Shown in pieces: positions 34,459 to 41,553 of a stretch of DNA of 64,000 nucleotides. The stretch lies in the NCBI RefSeq assembly GCF_009176545.1, contig NZ_VTOJ01000001.1:372001-436000 (forward strand). The letters are read 5' to 3'. Within the stretch, counting starts at the first letter, position 1. Every line of letters begins with the position of its first letter. The notes under the pieces are model-generated. The model was not told where the DNA came from, did not search any database, and saw only the letters and a list, made by a program, of their open reading frames with translations. This DNA is from Salinigranum salinum. GTDB taxonomy: Archaea > Halobacteriota > Halobacteria > Halobacteriales > Haloferacaceae. The position numbers and the translations under genes were made by a program.

Positions 34459-35658
34459 ATGGTCGCGACAGCGACCCTCGCGACGTTCCTGCTCGCCGCG
34501 CTGGCTTCGCTGTTCATGGCGTGGGCCATCGGCGCGGGATCGTCGGGCTCGACCCCGTTCGCCGCCGCCGTCGGCGCGAACGCCATCTCCGTGATGCGGG
34601 CGGGTTTCGTCGTCGGCGTCCTCGGCTTTCTCGGGGCCGTCCTCCAGGGTGCGAACGTCACGGAGGCGGTCGGCACCCAGCTCGTCGCGAACGCGACGCT
34701 CACCGCGACCGCCGCGATCGTCGCGCTCCTCGTCGCCGCCGCGCTCGTCGCTCTCGGCGTCTTCGCCGGCTACCCCATCGCCACCGCCTTCACCGTCACC
34801 GGTGCCGTGGTGGGGGTCGGCCTCGCGCTCGGCGGCGACCCCGCGTGGGCCAAGTACCGGGAGATCGGCGCGCTCTGGGTGCTCACGCCGTTCGTCGGCG
34901 GTGGCGTCGCCTACGCCACCGCGAGGCTCCTGCGCAACGACGACGTCCCCGAACGTCTCGCCGTTCCGTTCCTCGCCGGCCTCGTCGGAGCCATCGTCGC
35001 CAATGTCGAGTTCGCGATCCTCCCCGGACCGGACGGGGCCGGATCCATCGCCGGCACGGTCACGCGTGCCGCCGCTCTCCCGGGGTCGCCGCTCGTCGGC
35101 CGGCTCGCCGTCACGCTCGTCCTGTCGGTGCTCGTCGTCGTCGTACTCGCCCGCGAGATGGCCGACAGCCAGGAGCGCGGTCAGCGCCGTTTCCTCCTCG
35201 TCCTCGGCGCGCTGGTCGCCTTCTCGGCCGGCGGCTCGCAGGTCGGCCTCGCCATCGGCCCGCTCGTCCCGCTGCTGGACGTCGTCGCCCTCCCCCTCCC
35301 CGCCGTGCTGGCCGGCGGCGGACTCGGTCTCCTCGTCGGATCGTGGACGGGCGCACCCCGGATGATCAAGGCGCTCGCGCAGGACTACTCCTCGCTCGGA
35401 CCGCGGCGGTCGATCGCCGCGATGATCCCCTCGTTCGCGATCGCCCAGGCCGCCGTCGCGTTCGGCATCCCCGTCTCGTTCAACGAGATCATCGTCAGCG
35501 CGATCATCGGCTCGGGCTACGCCGCCGCCGACGAGAGCGGTGGCGGCGTCAGCGCGGCCAAGATGGGGTACACCGTGCTGGCGTGGCTCGGCTCGCTCGT
35601 ACTCGCCTTCGGACTCGGCTACGGCTCGTTCACGATCGTCGACTCACTCCTCGGTTGA
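34459..35658 (+). CDS. PiT-family inorganic phosphate transporter
   Basis: 399 residues, about ten helices. The duplicated PiT signature is visible: near the N-terminus FMAWAIGAGSSGSTPFAAAVGANAIS and in the second half FSAGGSQVGLAIGPL, the counterparts of the GANDxxNxxG motifs, though altered (SSGST and GSQVG). Members move phosphate with sodium or protons. The changed motif could mean sulfate or another anion. It is the second gene of a two-gene unit with the 56-residue protein. The 3' end overlaps the convergent gene by 15 bases. Confidence 0.88.
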   Translation: MVATATLATFLLAALASLFMAWAIGAGSSGSTPFAAAVGANAISVMRAGFVVGVLGFLGAVLQGANVTEAVGTQLVANATLTATAAIVALLVAAALVALGVFAGYPIATAFTVTGAVVGVGLALGGDPAWAKYREIGALWVLTPFVGGGVAYATARLLRNDDVPERLAVPFLAGLVGAIVANVEFAILPGPDGAGSIAGTVTRAAALPGSPLVGRLAVTLVLSVLVVVVLAREMADSQERGQRRFLLVLGALVAFSAGGSQVGLAIGPLVPLLDVVALPLPAVLAGGGLGLLVGSWTGAPRMIKALAQDYSSLGPRRSIAAMIPSFAIAQAAVAFGIPVSFNEIIVSAIIGSGYAAADESGGGVSAAKMGYTVLAWLGSLVLAFGLGYGSFTIVDSLLG

Positions 35659-35982
35659 GTCGGTCGCTTCGTCGTCTATCGGCGGCGTCCCGGCTGCGGT
35701 TCCGCTCCTCGTCTCCGTCCCCCTCCCCGTCGCCTCGGCCGGCTCCCGCCGCCCGGCGGTCGCCATCGTCTCCGCGGCGGCGGCGATCCGTTCGTGTGCG
35801 CGGACGAACCGCCAGGCGAGGTAGATGCCGAACACCCACACGAGGAGGGCGACGGCCGCGAGGATCTGCTGGGCGACGACGACGCTGTAGAGGAGGACGA
35901 ACGCGCCGAGCACGACGGCGACGATTCGCAGGCGGCGGTCACGTCGCTCGTCACTGGCTCTGGCGGTGGAGGACTCCGTCAT
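35644..35982 (-). CDS. Small membrane protein, unknown
   Basis: 112 residues from the ATG at 35982. There is a basic N-terminus (ASDERRDRRLR), two hydrophobic helices (IVAVVLGAFVLLYSVVVAQ and ILAAVALLVWVFGIYLAW) and a Thr/Glu/Gly-rich cytoplasmic tail. No family is recognised. It overlaps the end of the PiT gene by 15 bases on the opposite strand and precedes nothing in its own direction. Confidence 0.7.
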   Translation of the reverse strand: MTESSTARASDERRDRRLRIVAVVLGAFVLLYSVVVAQQILAAVALLVWVFGIYLAWRFVRAHERIAAAAETMATAGRREPAEATGRGTETRSGTAAGTPPIDDEATDSTEE

Positions 35983-36031
35983 CGACCGGGGTTGGCCGGG
36001 CGAGCGACAAAAACGTTGAGTTTCCGCGCGT

Positions 36032-37423
36032 TCAGCTCTCGACTTCGGCTTCGGTCTCGTCGTCGACGTCACCCTGGGAGTCGATCTCGTCCCCGGACGG
36101 ACGGGTGATGCGTGCCTTCATGATGCGGGTGTTGTCGACCTGTTCGATCCGGATGACGACGCCGTCGTACTCGATCTCCTCGCCCTCCTCGACGAGGCGG
36201 CCGGCCCGGTTGAAGATGAAGCCGGCGAGCGTCTCGAACTCCTCGCCCTCGGGGAGGTCGAGGTCGAGCACGTCGTTCACCTCGTCGATGTTCACCTCAC
36301 CGCGGACGAGACAGATACCGTCGTCGAGGAACTCGAACGGCTCCTCCTCGTCGCCCTCGAGGATGTCGCCGACGATCTCCTCGACCATGTCCTCCATGGT
36401 GATCAGCCCCTCGGTGGTGCCGAACTCGTCGATGACGACGACCATCTGCATCCGTTCGTTCTGGATCTCCTGGAGCAGTTCGTCGACGTTCTTCGACTCG
36501 GGGACGTGCAGCGTCGGCTGGACGATGTCGGTCAGCCGCGCCGTCCCCTCGCCGTAATGTTTCTCGCGGACGAGGTCGCGGATGTTGACGATGCCGATGA
36601 CGTTGTCGAGGTTGCCGTCGTAGACGGGGACGCGCTCGTGGTCGGACTGGACGCACGTCTCGATGGCCTCGTCGAGGGTGGCGTCCTTCGGGACGGCGGT
36701 CATGTCGAGTCGAGGCGTCATCACCTCCTTGGCGATCGTATTGTTGAACCGGAAGATGCGGTCGAGCATCTCGCGTTCGTCCTCCTCGATGACGCCCTCG
36801 CGCTCGCCCGTCTGGATCATGTTCTGGATCTCGTCGCGGGTGACGTACGTCGTCTCGATCGCGGACCGTCCCCCGGTAACGCGGTTGATGACCCGCGTGA
36901 GGTAGTCGAAGACGACGATGAGCGGGAAGAGGACGTACTCCGAGAGTTTGAGCGGGCGGGCGATGCGGAGCGCCCACGACTCGGTGTTCTCGACGGCGTA
37001 CGATTTGGGGGCGGACTCGCCGAACAGTAAGACGAGCGCGGTGATGCCGAACGTCGCCGCGACGACGGCCTGTCCCTGCGAGAGATAGAGGGCGAACAGC
37101 CCCGTCGCGACCGAGGACATCGCGATGTTGGCGATGTTGTTCCCGACGAGGATCGTCACCAGGAGGCGGTGGGGGTCCTCCTTCAGGTCCTTCACCGCCG
37201 CGGCACCCGGCACGCCCTCCTCGACCATGTTGTCGACGCGGTGTTTCGCGAGCGAGAACATCGCGATCTCCGACGAGGAGAAGAACGCCGAGAGTCCGAT
37301 GAGGAGCACGATAGCCACGACTCCGCCGACGGTGACGGTCGTGTCGTTGATCGGTAGCGCGTCAGCCAGCCCACCGGGGCCGGTCTGTGCGATGATGACC
37401 GTTGAGAGCAGCGACAAACCCAT
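36032..37423 (-). CDS. CNNM/CorC (HlyC)-family membrane protein with CBS pair
   Basis: 463 residues from the ATG at 37423 (MGLSLLSTVIIAQT). Order: DUF21 membrane domain (about 25-205; SAFFSSSEIAMFSLAKHRVD), two CBS domains (about 215-340; VMTPRLDMTAVP, DHERVPVYDGNLDNVIGIV, VVIDEFGTTEGLIT), and a C-terminal CorC_HlyC domain (about 355-440; GEEFETLAGFIFNRAGR). Family members are linked to Mg or Co transport or export, with CBS domains sensing ATP-Mg. The Asp-rich tail is typical for haloarchaea. It stands alone, convergent with the small membrane gene side. Confidence 0.9.
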   Translation of the reverse strand: MGLSLLSTVIIAQTGPGGLADALPINDTTVTVGGVVAIVLLIGLSAFFSSSEIAMFSLAKHRVDNMVEEGVPGAAAVKDLKEDPHRLLVTILVGNNIANIAMSSVATGLFALYLSQGQAVVAATFGITALVLLFGESAPKSYAVENTESWALRIARPLKLSEYVLFPLIVVFDYLTRVINRVTGGRSAIETTYVTRDEIQNMIQTGEREGVIEEDEREMLDRIFRFNNTIAKEVMTPRLDMTAVPKDATLDEAIETCVQSDHERVPVYDGNLDNVIGIVNIRDLVREKHYGEGTARLTDIVQPTLHVPESKNVDELLQEIQNERMQMVVVIDEFGTTEGLITMEDMVEEIVGDILEGDEEEPFEFLDDGICLVRGEVNIDEVNDVLDLDLPEGEEFETLAGFIFNRAGRLVEEGEEIEYDGVVIRIEQVDNTRIMKARITRPSGDEIDSQGDVDDETEAEVES

Positions 37424-37537
37424 GCAACACCTCTCATTGCTCCGGCGTGAAATTAAGAGTTGTCCATCCGGGACCGCCGTGCAGCGGGCCCGTTCGGTTG
37501 CGACACGCTTAGGCCGTTCACGTTCGAAACTCGACTC

Positions 37538-37795
37538 ATGAGCGAGCCACAGATCACCCTGTACCGGCTCCAGGCGTGTCCGTTCTGCGAGCGCGTCGTC
37601 CGCACACTCGACGAGTACGACCTCGACTACCGGTCGCGATTCGTCGAACCGATGCACGGCGACCGGAACGTCGTCAAGCGCGTCTCGGGCAAACGCACCG
37701 TCCCCGCAATCGTCGACGAGCGCACGGGCGTGACGATGTCCGAGTCGGCGAACATCGTCGACTACCTCACGAAGACCTACGGGGAGGGTGCCTGA
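37538..37795 (+). CDS. Glutaredoxin-like / GST-N domain protein
   Basis: 85 residues from the ATG at 37538. Redox motif CPFC at residues 14-17 (YRLQACPFCERVVRTLDEY), a cis-proline region (GKRTVPAIVDE) and the MSESANIVDYL end shared by GST N-terminal domains. A single-domain thiol carrier. The stop is one base from the start of the peroxiredoxin-like gene, so the two are cotranscribed and probably work together. Confidence 0.9.
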   Translation: MSEPQITLYRLQACPFCERVVRTLDEYDLDYRSRFVEPMHGDRNVVKRVSGKRTVPAIVDERTGVTMSESANIVDYLTKTYGEGA

Positions 37796-37796
37796 G

Positions 37797-38306
37797 ATGG
37801 TCGACTTCGATGTGGTCGACCTCCCCGAGACCGACCACGTCGACGTCGGCGACACCGCTCCCGACTTCACCCGTCCACTGGTGAACGACGAGTACTGGGA
37901 GGACGTCTCGCTCTCGGATCTCACCGCCGAGGGCCCCGTCTGTCTCGTCTTCTACCCGATGGACGGCGCGTTCCCCGCGACGTACATCTGGAACGAGCTC
38001 CGCGACCGCGCCTGGGGCGACCGCCTCACGGTCGTCGGCGTCTCGATCTCCACGCCGTACGAACACAAGACGTTCGTCGACGAGCGGGAGATGGACTACC
38101 AGCTCTTCTCGGACCCCGCGAACGGCGTCGGGACGGCGTACGGTATCGAGAACCCGCTGGACGGGATGACGGGCGTCGAGGAACCGCGCCCCGCCGTGTT
38201 CCTGCTCGACGGCGACTGCATGGTCACGTACGCCTGGGTCGCCAGCGAGTGGCCCGACTTCCCCGACTACGACGCGGTCGAAGACGCCATCGAGGCGCTC
38301 GTCTGA
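37797..38306 (+). CDS. Peroxiredoxin-like (AhpC/TSA fold) protein lacking the peroxidatic cysteine
   Basis: 169 residues from the ATG at 37797. The redoxin fold is recognisable (VGDTAPDFTRPLVNDEYW, LSDLTAEGPVCLVFYP, GVSISTPYEHKTFVDE, PAVFLLDGDCMVTYAW). In active enzymes the block after FYP reads D-x-T/F-x-C-P-T-E; here residues 53-68 read YPMDGAFPATYIWNEL with no Cys. Only C49 and C139 or so exist, in strand positions. It cannot work as a standard peroxidase unless one of these substitutes. Its operon partner is the CPFC glutaredoxin-like protein. Confidence 0.82.
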   Translation: MVDFDVVDLPETDHVDVGDTAPDFTRPLVNDEYWEDVSLSDLTAEGPVCLVFYPMDGAFPATYIWNELRDRAWGDRLTVVGVSISTPYEHKTFVDEREMDYQLFSDPANGVGTAYGIENPLDGMTGVEEPRPAVFLLDGDCMVTYAWVASEWPDFPDYDAVEDAIEALV

Positions 38307-38327
38307 CCTTCCGCTTCGTTCCCGACC

Positions 38328-38957
38328 GTGACCCACACTTCAGCCGACGACGACCGACTCGACCGGGCGGCCAGCGCCATCGCCGACGGCGACCTGGTCG
38401 TCTATCCGACGGAGACCGTCTACGGTCTCGGTGCCGACGCCACCAGCCCCGCGGCGATCGAGCGCGTCTTCGACTGCAAGGGTCGCTCCCGCGAGAAACC
38501 ACTCTCGCTCGGCGTCCCCGACGTCGAGACGGCCCGGCGGTACACGCGACTCACCGACCGTGACGAGCGGTTCGTCGACGCGTTCCTCCCCGGCCCCGTG
38601 ACCGTCGTCGTCGCCGCCGACCCGTCGCTCCCGCGCGAACTCACTGCGGGGCGCGACCGCGTCGGCGTCCGCATCCCGGACCACGACCTCGCGCTCGCGC
38701 TCCTCCGGCGGGTCGCCCCGACGCCCGTGACGGCGACCAGTGCCAACGTCTCGGGGAGCGGGAGCGTCCGCCGGGTCGCAGAGCTCTCCCCGCAGGTCCG
38801 CGACGCGTGCGCCGTCGTCCTCGACGGCGGCGAGACGCCGGGGACCGAGAGCACCGTCGTCGACCCCTCGCGGGGTATCGTCCACCGGCGCGGGGCCCAC
38901 GCCGACGCCGTCGAGGCGTGGCTGGCCGAGACGGCCGGCGAACGCGACGTGGAGTGA
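38328..38957 (+). CDS. Threonylcarbamoyl-AMP synthase (Sua5/YrdC/TsaC family)
   Basis: 209 residues from a GTG at 38328, 22 bases after the peroxiredoxin-like gene. It forms threonylcarbamoyl-AMP from Thr, bicarbonate and ATP for t6A37 of tRNA. LVVYPTETVYGLGADATSP and KGRSREKPLSL are substrate-binding blocks, and PVTATSANVSGSG and GTESTVVDPSRG complete the YrdC fold. Only the YrdC domain is present, without the extra Sua5 domain, so it is the short TsaC-like form. It probably belongs to the same transcript as the two redox genes. Confidence 0.9.
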   Translation: MTHTSADDDRLDRAASAIADGDLVVYPTETVYGLGADATSPAAIERVFDCKGRSREKPLSLGVPDVETARRYTRLTDRDERFVDAFLPGPVTVVVAADPSLPRELTAGRDRVGVRIPDHDLALALLRRVAPTPVTATSANVSGSGSVRRVAELSPQVRDACAVVLDGGETPGTESTVVDPSRGIVHRRGAHADAVEAWLAETAGERDVE

Positions 38958-39017
38958 CGGGGCGGCCTCCCACCTCCATCTCCGTCTCGGTCCGCCTCTC
39001 GGTCTCGTGTCCTCGTT

Positions 39018-39677
39018 TCACAGGCCGAGCAGCGATCGCATCGACCGCGTCCGGACGCCGCACTGCGTTCGAAAGTCACAGGCACGGCACTTCGACGTGT
39101 CGCGCAGCCGTGGTGGCGGCCCGTCGAGTGCCCGGACCGCGCGGAGTGCTCGGCGGTAGGTCGCCTTCGCGCGCGTCGTCAGCCGGACGGTTCGGACGAC
39201 CGCGTGTGCCGGATACTCGACGAGTGCGCGGGGGACGGACTCGCCTCGCTCCCACGATAGCGCCTTCGCAGCCGCGACCGCCCGGACCTGCTGCGGTTCC
39301 CACACTCCGTGCTCCGGTGGACTGCCGGGCGAGACGAGCGTCGGCACCACGCCGTCGGCCGTGTCGATCAGCTTGTGGACCCGCCCGTGGCAGTCCTTTC
39401 CCTCCAGCGCGACGTGTGTCGAACGCGGTTCGCAGAGCGCGCTCCAGTCGTCGCGGCCGGCCAGTCGATCCAGCGCTGTCCGGTAGTCGCTCGGCGCGAG
39501 ATCGATCGGCTCGGCGCGGAGCCGTGCGTCGCTCGCCTCGCGGAGGCTGGCGTACTCGAACGCGAGCCGCTGCCGTGCTCGCGCCGTCTCCGGGGGGCCG
39601 TCGTCCCCGTCGCGCCGGGCGTAGTACAGCTGTCGCGGGCAGAACGCCGCCCGCGAGAGGTCGGTGAACGTCGGCAT
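39018..39677 (-). CDS. Cas4/Dna2-like protein with degenerate nuclease centre
   Basis: 219 residues from the ATG at 39677. Cas4-like features: N-terminal Cys block FCPRQLYYARR (C13) and C-terminal cysteines C197, C200, C206 (KCRACDFRTQC), the four ligands of a Cas4 iron-sulfur cluster. The PD-(D/E)xK centre is lost: the GxxD aspartate is H101 (GRVH), and the E-x-K pair is replaced by L114 and S116 (VPTLVSPG). No cas genes or CRISPR arrays are in the window. It is likely a chromosomal relative of Cas4 with a structural or DNA-binding role. Confidence 0.75.
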   Translation of the reverse strand: MPTFTDLSRAAFCPRQLYYARRDGDDGPPETARARQRLAFEYASLREASDARLRAEPIDLAPSDYRTALDRLAGRDDWSALCEPRSTHVALEGKDCHGRVHKLIDTADGVVPTLVSPGSPPEHGVWEPQQVRAVAAAKALSWERGESVPRALVEYPAHAVVRTVRLTTRAKATYRRALRAVRALDGPPPRLRDTSKCRACDFRTQCGVRTRSMRSLLGL

Positions 39678-39901
39678 CCACGGACGGGTGGCCGCCTCTT
39701 CACGTTTGAACCCTCGGTCGACCGGAAACGGTCCCGACACGGGTGTGTTCGCACACACCATTCGGTGCACGGGCTGCGTGTTTCGGCCGCTCTCGTCCGA
39801 GGTTCGCGGAATCGACGACCCCCTCCTTTCGACTGCACGCCCGCGTCGGTCGACCGACGACGGAGACGGGATCGCACCGACTCGTCGTCTCGCTCCGTCG
39901 C

Positions 39902-40900
39902 TCAGTTCGCGTCGGTCGCGGACGTGGTGGTCGTCCCGCCGTCGGAGAGATCGAAGCGACTCCGGGTCGCGGTCGCCTTCTCGTCCGCCAGGCCGCGCAG
40001 GTCGCGCGCGATCGGAGCCAGGGCGTCCGCCGGCGTGTCGAGTCCCTCGGCGAACGCGGCCAACGACTCTTCGGCCGCCTCGAACCGTTCGACCGCCGTC
40101 TCGGCCCGGTCCTCGGCCGTCTCCGTCGATCCGTTCTGCGCTAACGCGGCCGCGGCTTCGAGCGTACTCACCGCACCGAGGAACTGGTCGAGCGGTCCGC
40201 GCAGGTCGCCGAACGCGCGCATCTCGGCGTCGAACTGTTCGCGCTTCGCGCGGTACGTCGACGCGTCGAGCGCGGAGAGGGCGGCCATCGCCTCGGCGTT
40301 CGTCTCCTCGACGAGCGTCGTGTACGGTGCCTGCGCGATCCGTCGCTCCGTGTCCATCCTGGTCAGCGACGCCTCGGCCGCCTCGCTGCTCTCGTTCGCG
40401 AGCGCGGCGCGGGTCTCCCGCAGGTGGCGGTGCGCCCCGACGAGCGCGACCTGCGTCTCCGCGGCCGCCCGCAGGAACCGGCGGACCGTCACGAGTCGCT
40501 CGAGGGTCCGCTCCTGTCCCTCCGTCACCACCCGATCGCGTGCCCGCTCCGTCTCGCGTTTCGCCTCGGCGGCACCGTCCAGCACGTTCCCCTCCTCGAA
40601 GCCGACGGTCGACGCGTCCACCGCGAGCATCGTCTCCGCGTTGCCACGGTACTGTTCGACCACCGCCCCGAGGGTCGACTGCACCTCGTCGATTGCCTCG
40701 CGTGCCTCCGCTTCGGCCGCCGTCGGCGTCTCTGTCGGTTCGGGCGTCGCAGTCGGTGTCTCCGTCGGCGTCTCGGTCGGTTCGGGCGTCGCTGTCGCCG
40801 TTCGCGTCTCCCGCGATGTCGACATCTCCGTCGGCCGGTCGGTGGCGCTGCACCCGGCGACCGCTGCCGTGAGGAGTGCGAGAAACGGTCGACGTTCCAT
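39902..40900 (-). CDS. Secreted lipoprotein with Thr/Pro stalk and helical body
   Basis: 332 residues. The lipobox is LLTAAVAGC (C17) after an RR-containing start (MERRPFLALL), fitting Tat or Sec export with lipid anchoring. Residues 20-60 are a TPEPTETPT-type stalk. The rest is almost entirely alpha-helical with heptad-like spacing (EAREAIDEVQSTLGAVVEQY, ERARDRVVTEGQERTLERL), consistent with a coiled-coil bundle. No enzyme motif is seen. It is a single gene divergent from the tRNA-Pro. Confidence 0.72.
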   Translation of the reverse strand: MERRPFLALLTAAVAGCSATDRPTEMSTSRETRTATATPEPTETPTETPTATPEPTETPTAAEAEAREAIDEVQSTLGAVVEQYRGNAETMLAVDASTVGFEEGNVLDGAAEAKRETERARDRVVTEGQERTLERLVTVRRFLRAAAETQVALVGAHRHLRETRAALANESSEAAEASLTRMDTERRIAQAPYTTLVEETNAEAMAALSALDASTYRAKREQFDAEMRAFGDLRGPLDQFLGAVSTLEAAAALAQNGSTETAEDRAETAVERFEAAEESLAAFAEGLDTPADALAPIARDLRGLADEKATATRSRFDLSDGGTTTTSATDAN

Positions 40901-41031
40901 GGGCGGCGGTCGTGTAGCCCGACATACATATCTTGTGTCTCGATCGGTTCGGAGACCCGCCCAGCCCTGTGCAGGGCCCGAGAGGGAGCAACGAAAGCGC
41001 TTTACACCTGCGCAGGCCCACGTACGAACGC

Positions 41032-41104
41032 GGGACCGTGGGTTAGCCTGGTATACTTCGGGCCTTGGGTGCCCGTGACCCCGGTTCGAATCCGGGCGGT
41101 CCCA
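41032..41104 (+). tRNA. tRNA-Pro (anticodon TGG)
   Basis: 73 bases fold into a full cloverleaf: acceptor GGGACCG pairs with CGGTCCC, the anticodon stem CGGGC pairs with GCCCG around loop CTTGGGT (anticodon TGG at loop positions 3-5), and the T arm is CCCGG-TTCGAAT-CCGGG. The discriminator is A and no CCA is encoded. It has no intron. AT-rich gcgctttacacctg lies upstream as a promoter. Its 3' end is repeated twice downstream. Confidence 0.95.
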
Positions 41105-41553
41105 CTTCTACGCGAACTCTCCAGCGAGCGCCGCGAAGCGTGCGCGAGCCCCACGAGTTCGCGGTGCGTGGAAGACCCCGCGATTCGAACCAGACCAGTC
41201 GCGCGCAGCGAACGGAGTGAGCGAGCACGTCTGGGCGAGGTTCGAATCCGGGCGGTCCCATCCCACTTTTTGTTCGGTCGCTTCGCTCCCTCGCAAAAAC
41301 TTGGGGAAAAACCGCAGTGGTGGATTCGAACTCGACGAGGCCGAACGGAGTGAGGTCTCGGCCCAGTTCGAATCCGGGCGGTCTCACTCCATCTTTTTAC
41401 TTCGTCGGGTCGCGCTCCGCGCGACCGCTCCTCGCAAAAAGCGGGGACAAAAACGTGCCGCGACTCGCGATGCTCGTCGCGGTGCCCACATGATTCACCC
41501 ATGTGCGCTTAGTTCTCTGCGTCGTTCTGTGAACCCGTTATGTCGGCCCGCGC
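41105..41553. repeat. tRNA-Pro 3'-end copies, inverted repeats and GC-dyad modules
   Basis: Two partial copies of the tRNA's T arm and acceptor 3' half lie downstream: 41239-41260 (22 bases, perfect) and 41366-41386 (one mismatch). Each is the right arm of an inverted repeat: gattcgaacc at 41182-41191 faces ggttcgaatc at 41239-41248, and ggattcgaact at 41322-41332 faces agttcgaatcc at 41365-41375. Each copy is followed by a T5 tract and then a GC-rich dyad ending in ctcgcaaaaa (41273-41314, 41405-41456). There is no gene in the rest. Confidence 0.8.

Noticed and set aside
37797-38306. Call as a functional thioredoxin peroxidase
   Set aside because: The peroxidatic cysteine is missing from the active-site block.
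39018-39677. Call as an active Cas4 of a CRISPR system
   Set aside because: The catalytic Asp, Glu and Lys are replaced and no CRISPR or cas gene is in the window.
41043-41502. Minus-strand frames across the tRNA-Pro scars (repeating PPGFE-like peptides)
   Set aside because: The repeats in the translation arise from the copied tRNA T arms; no start signal or conserved protein pattern.
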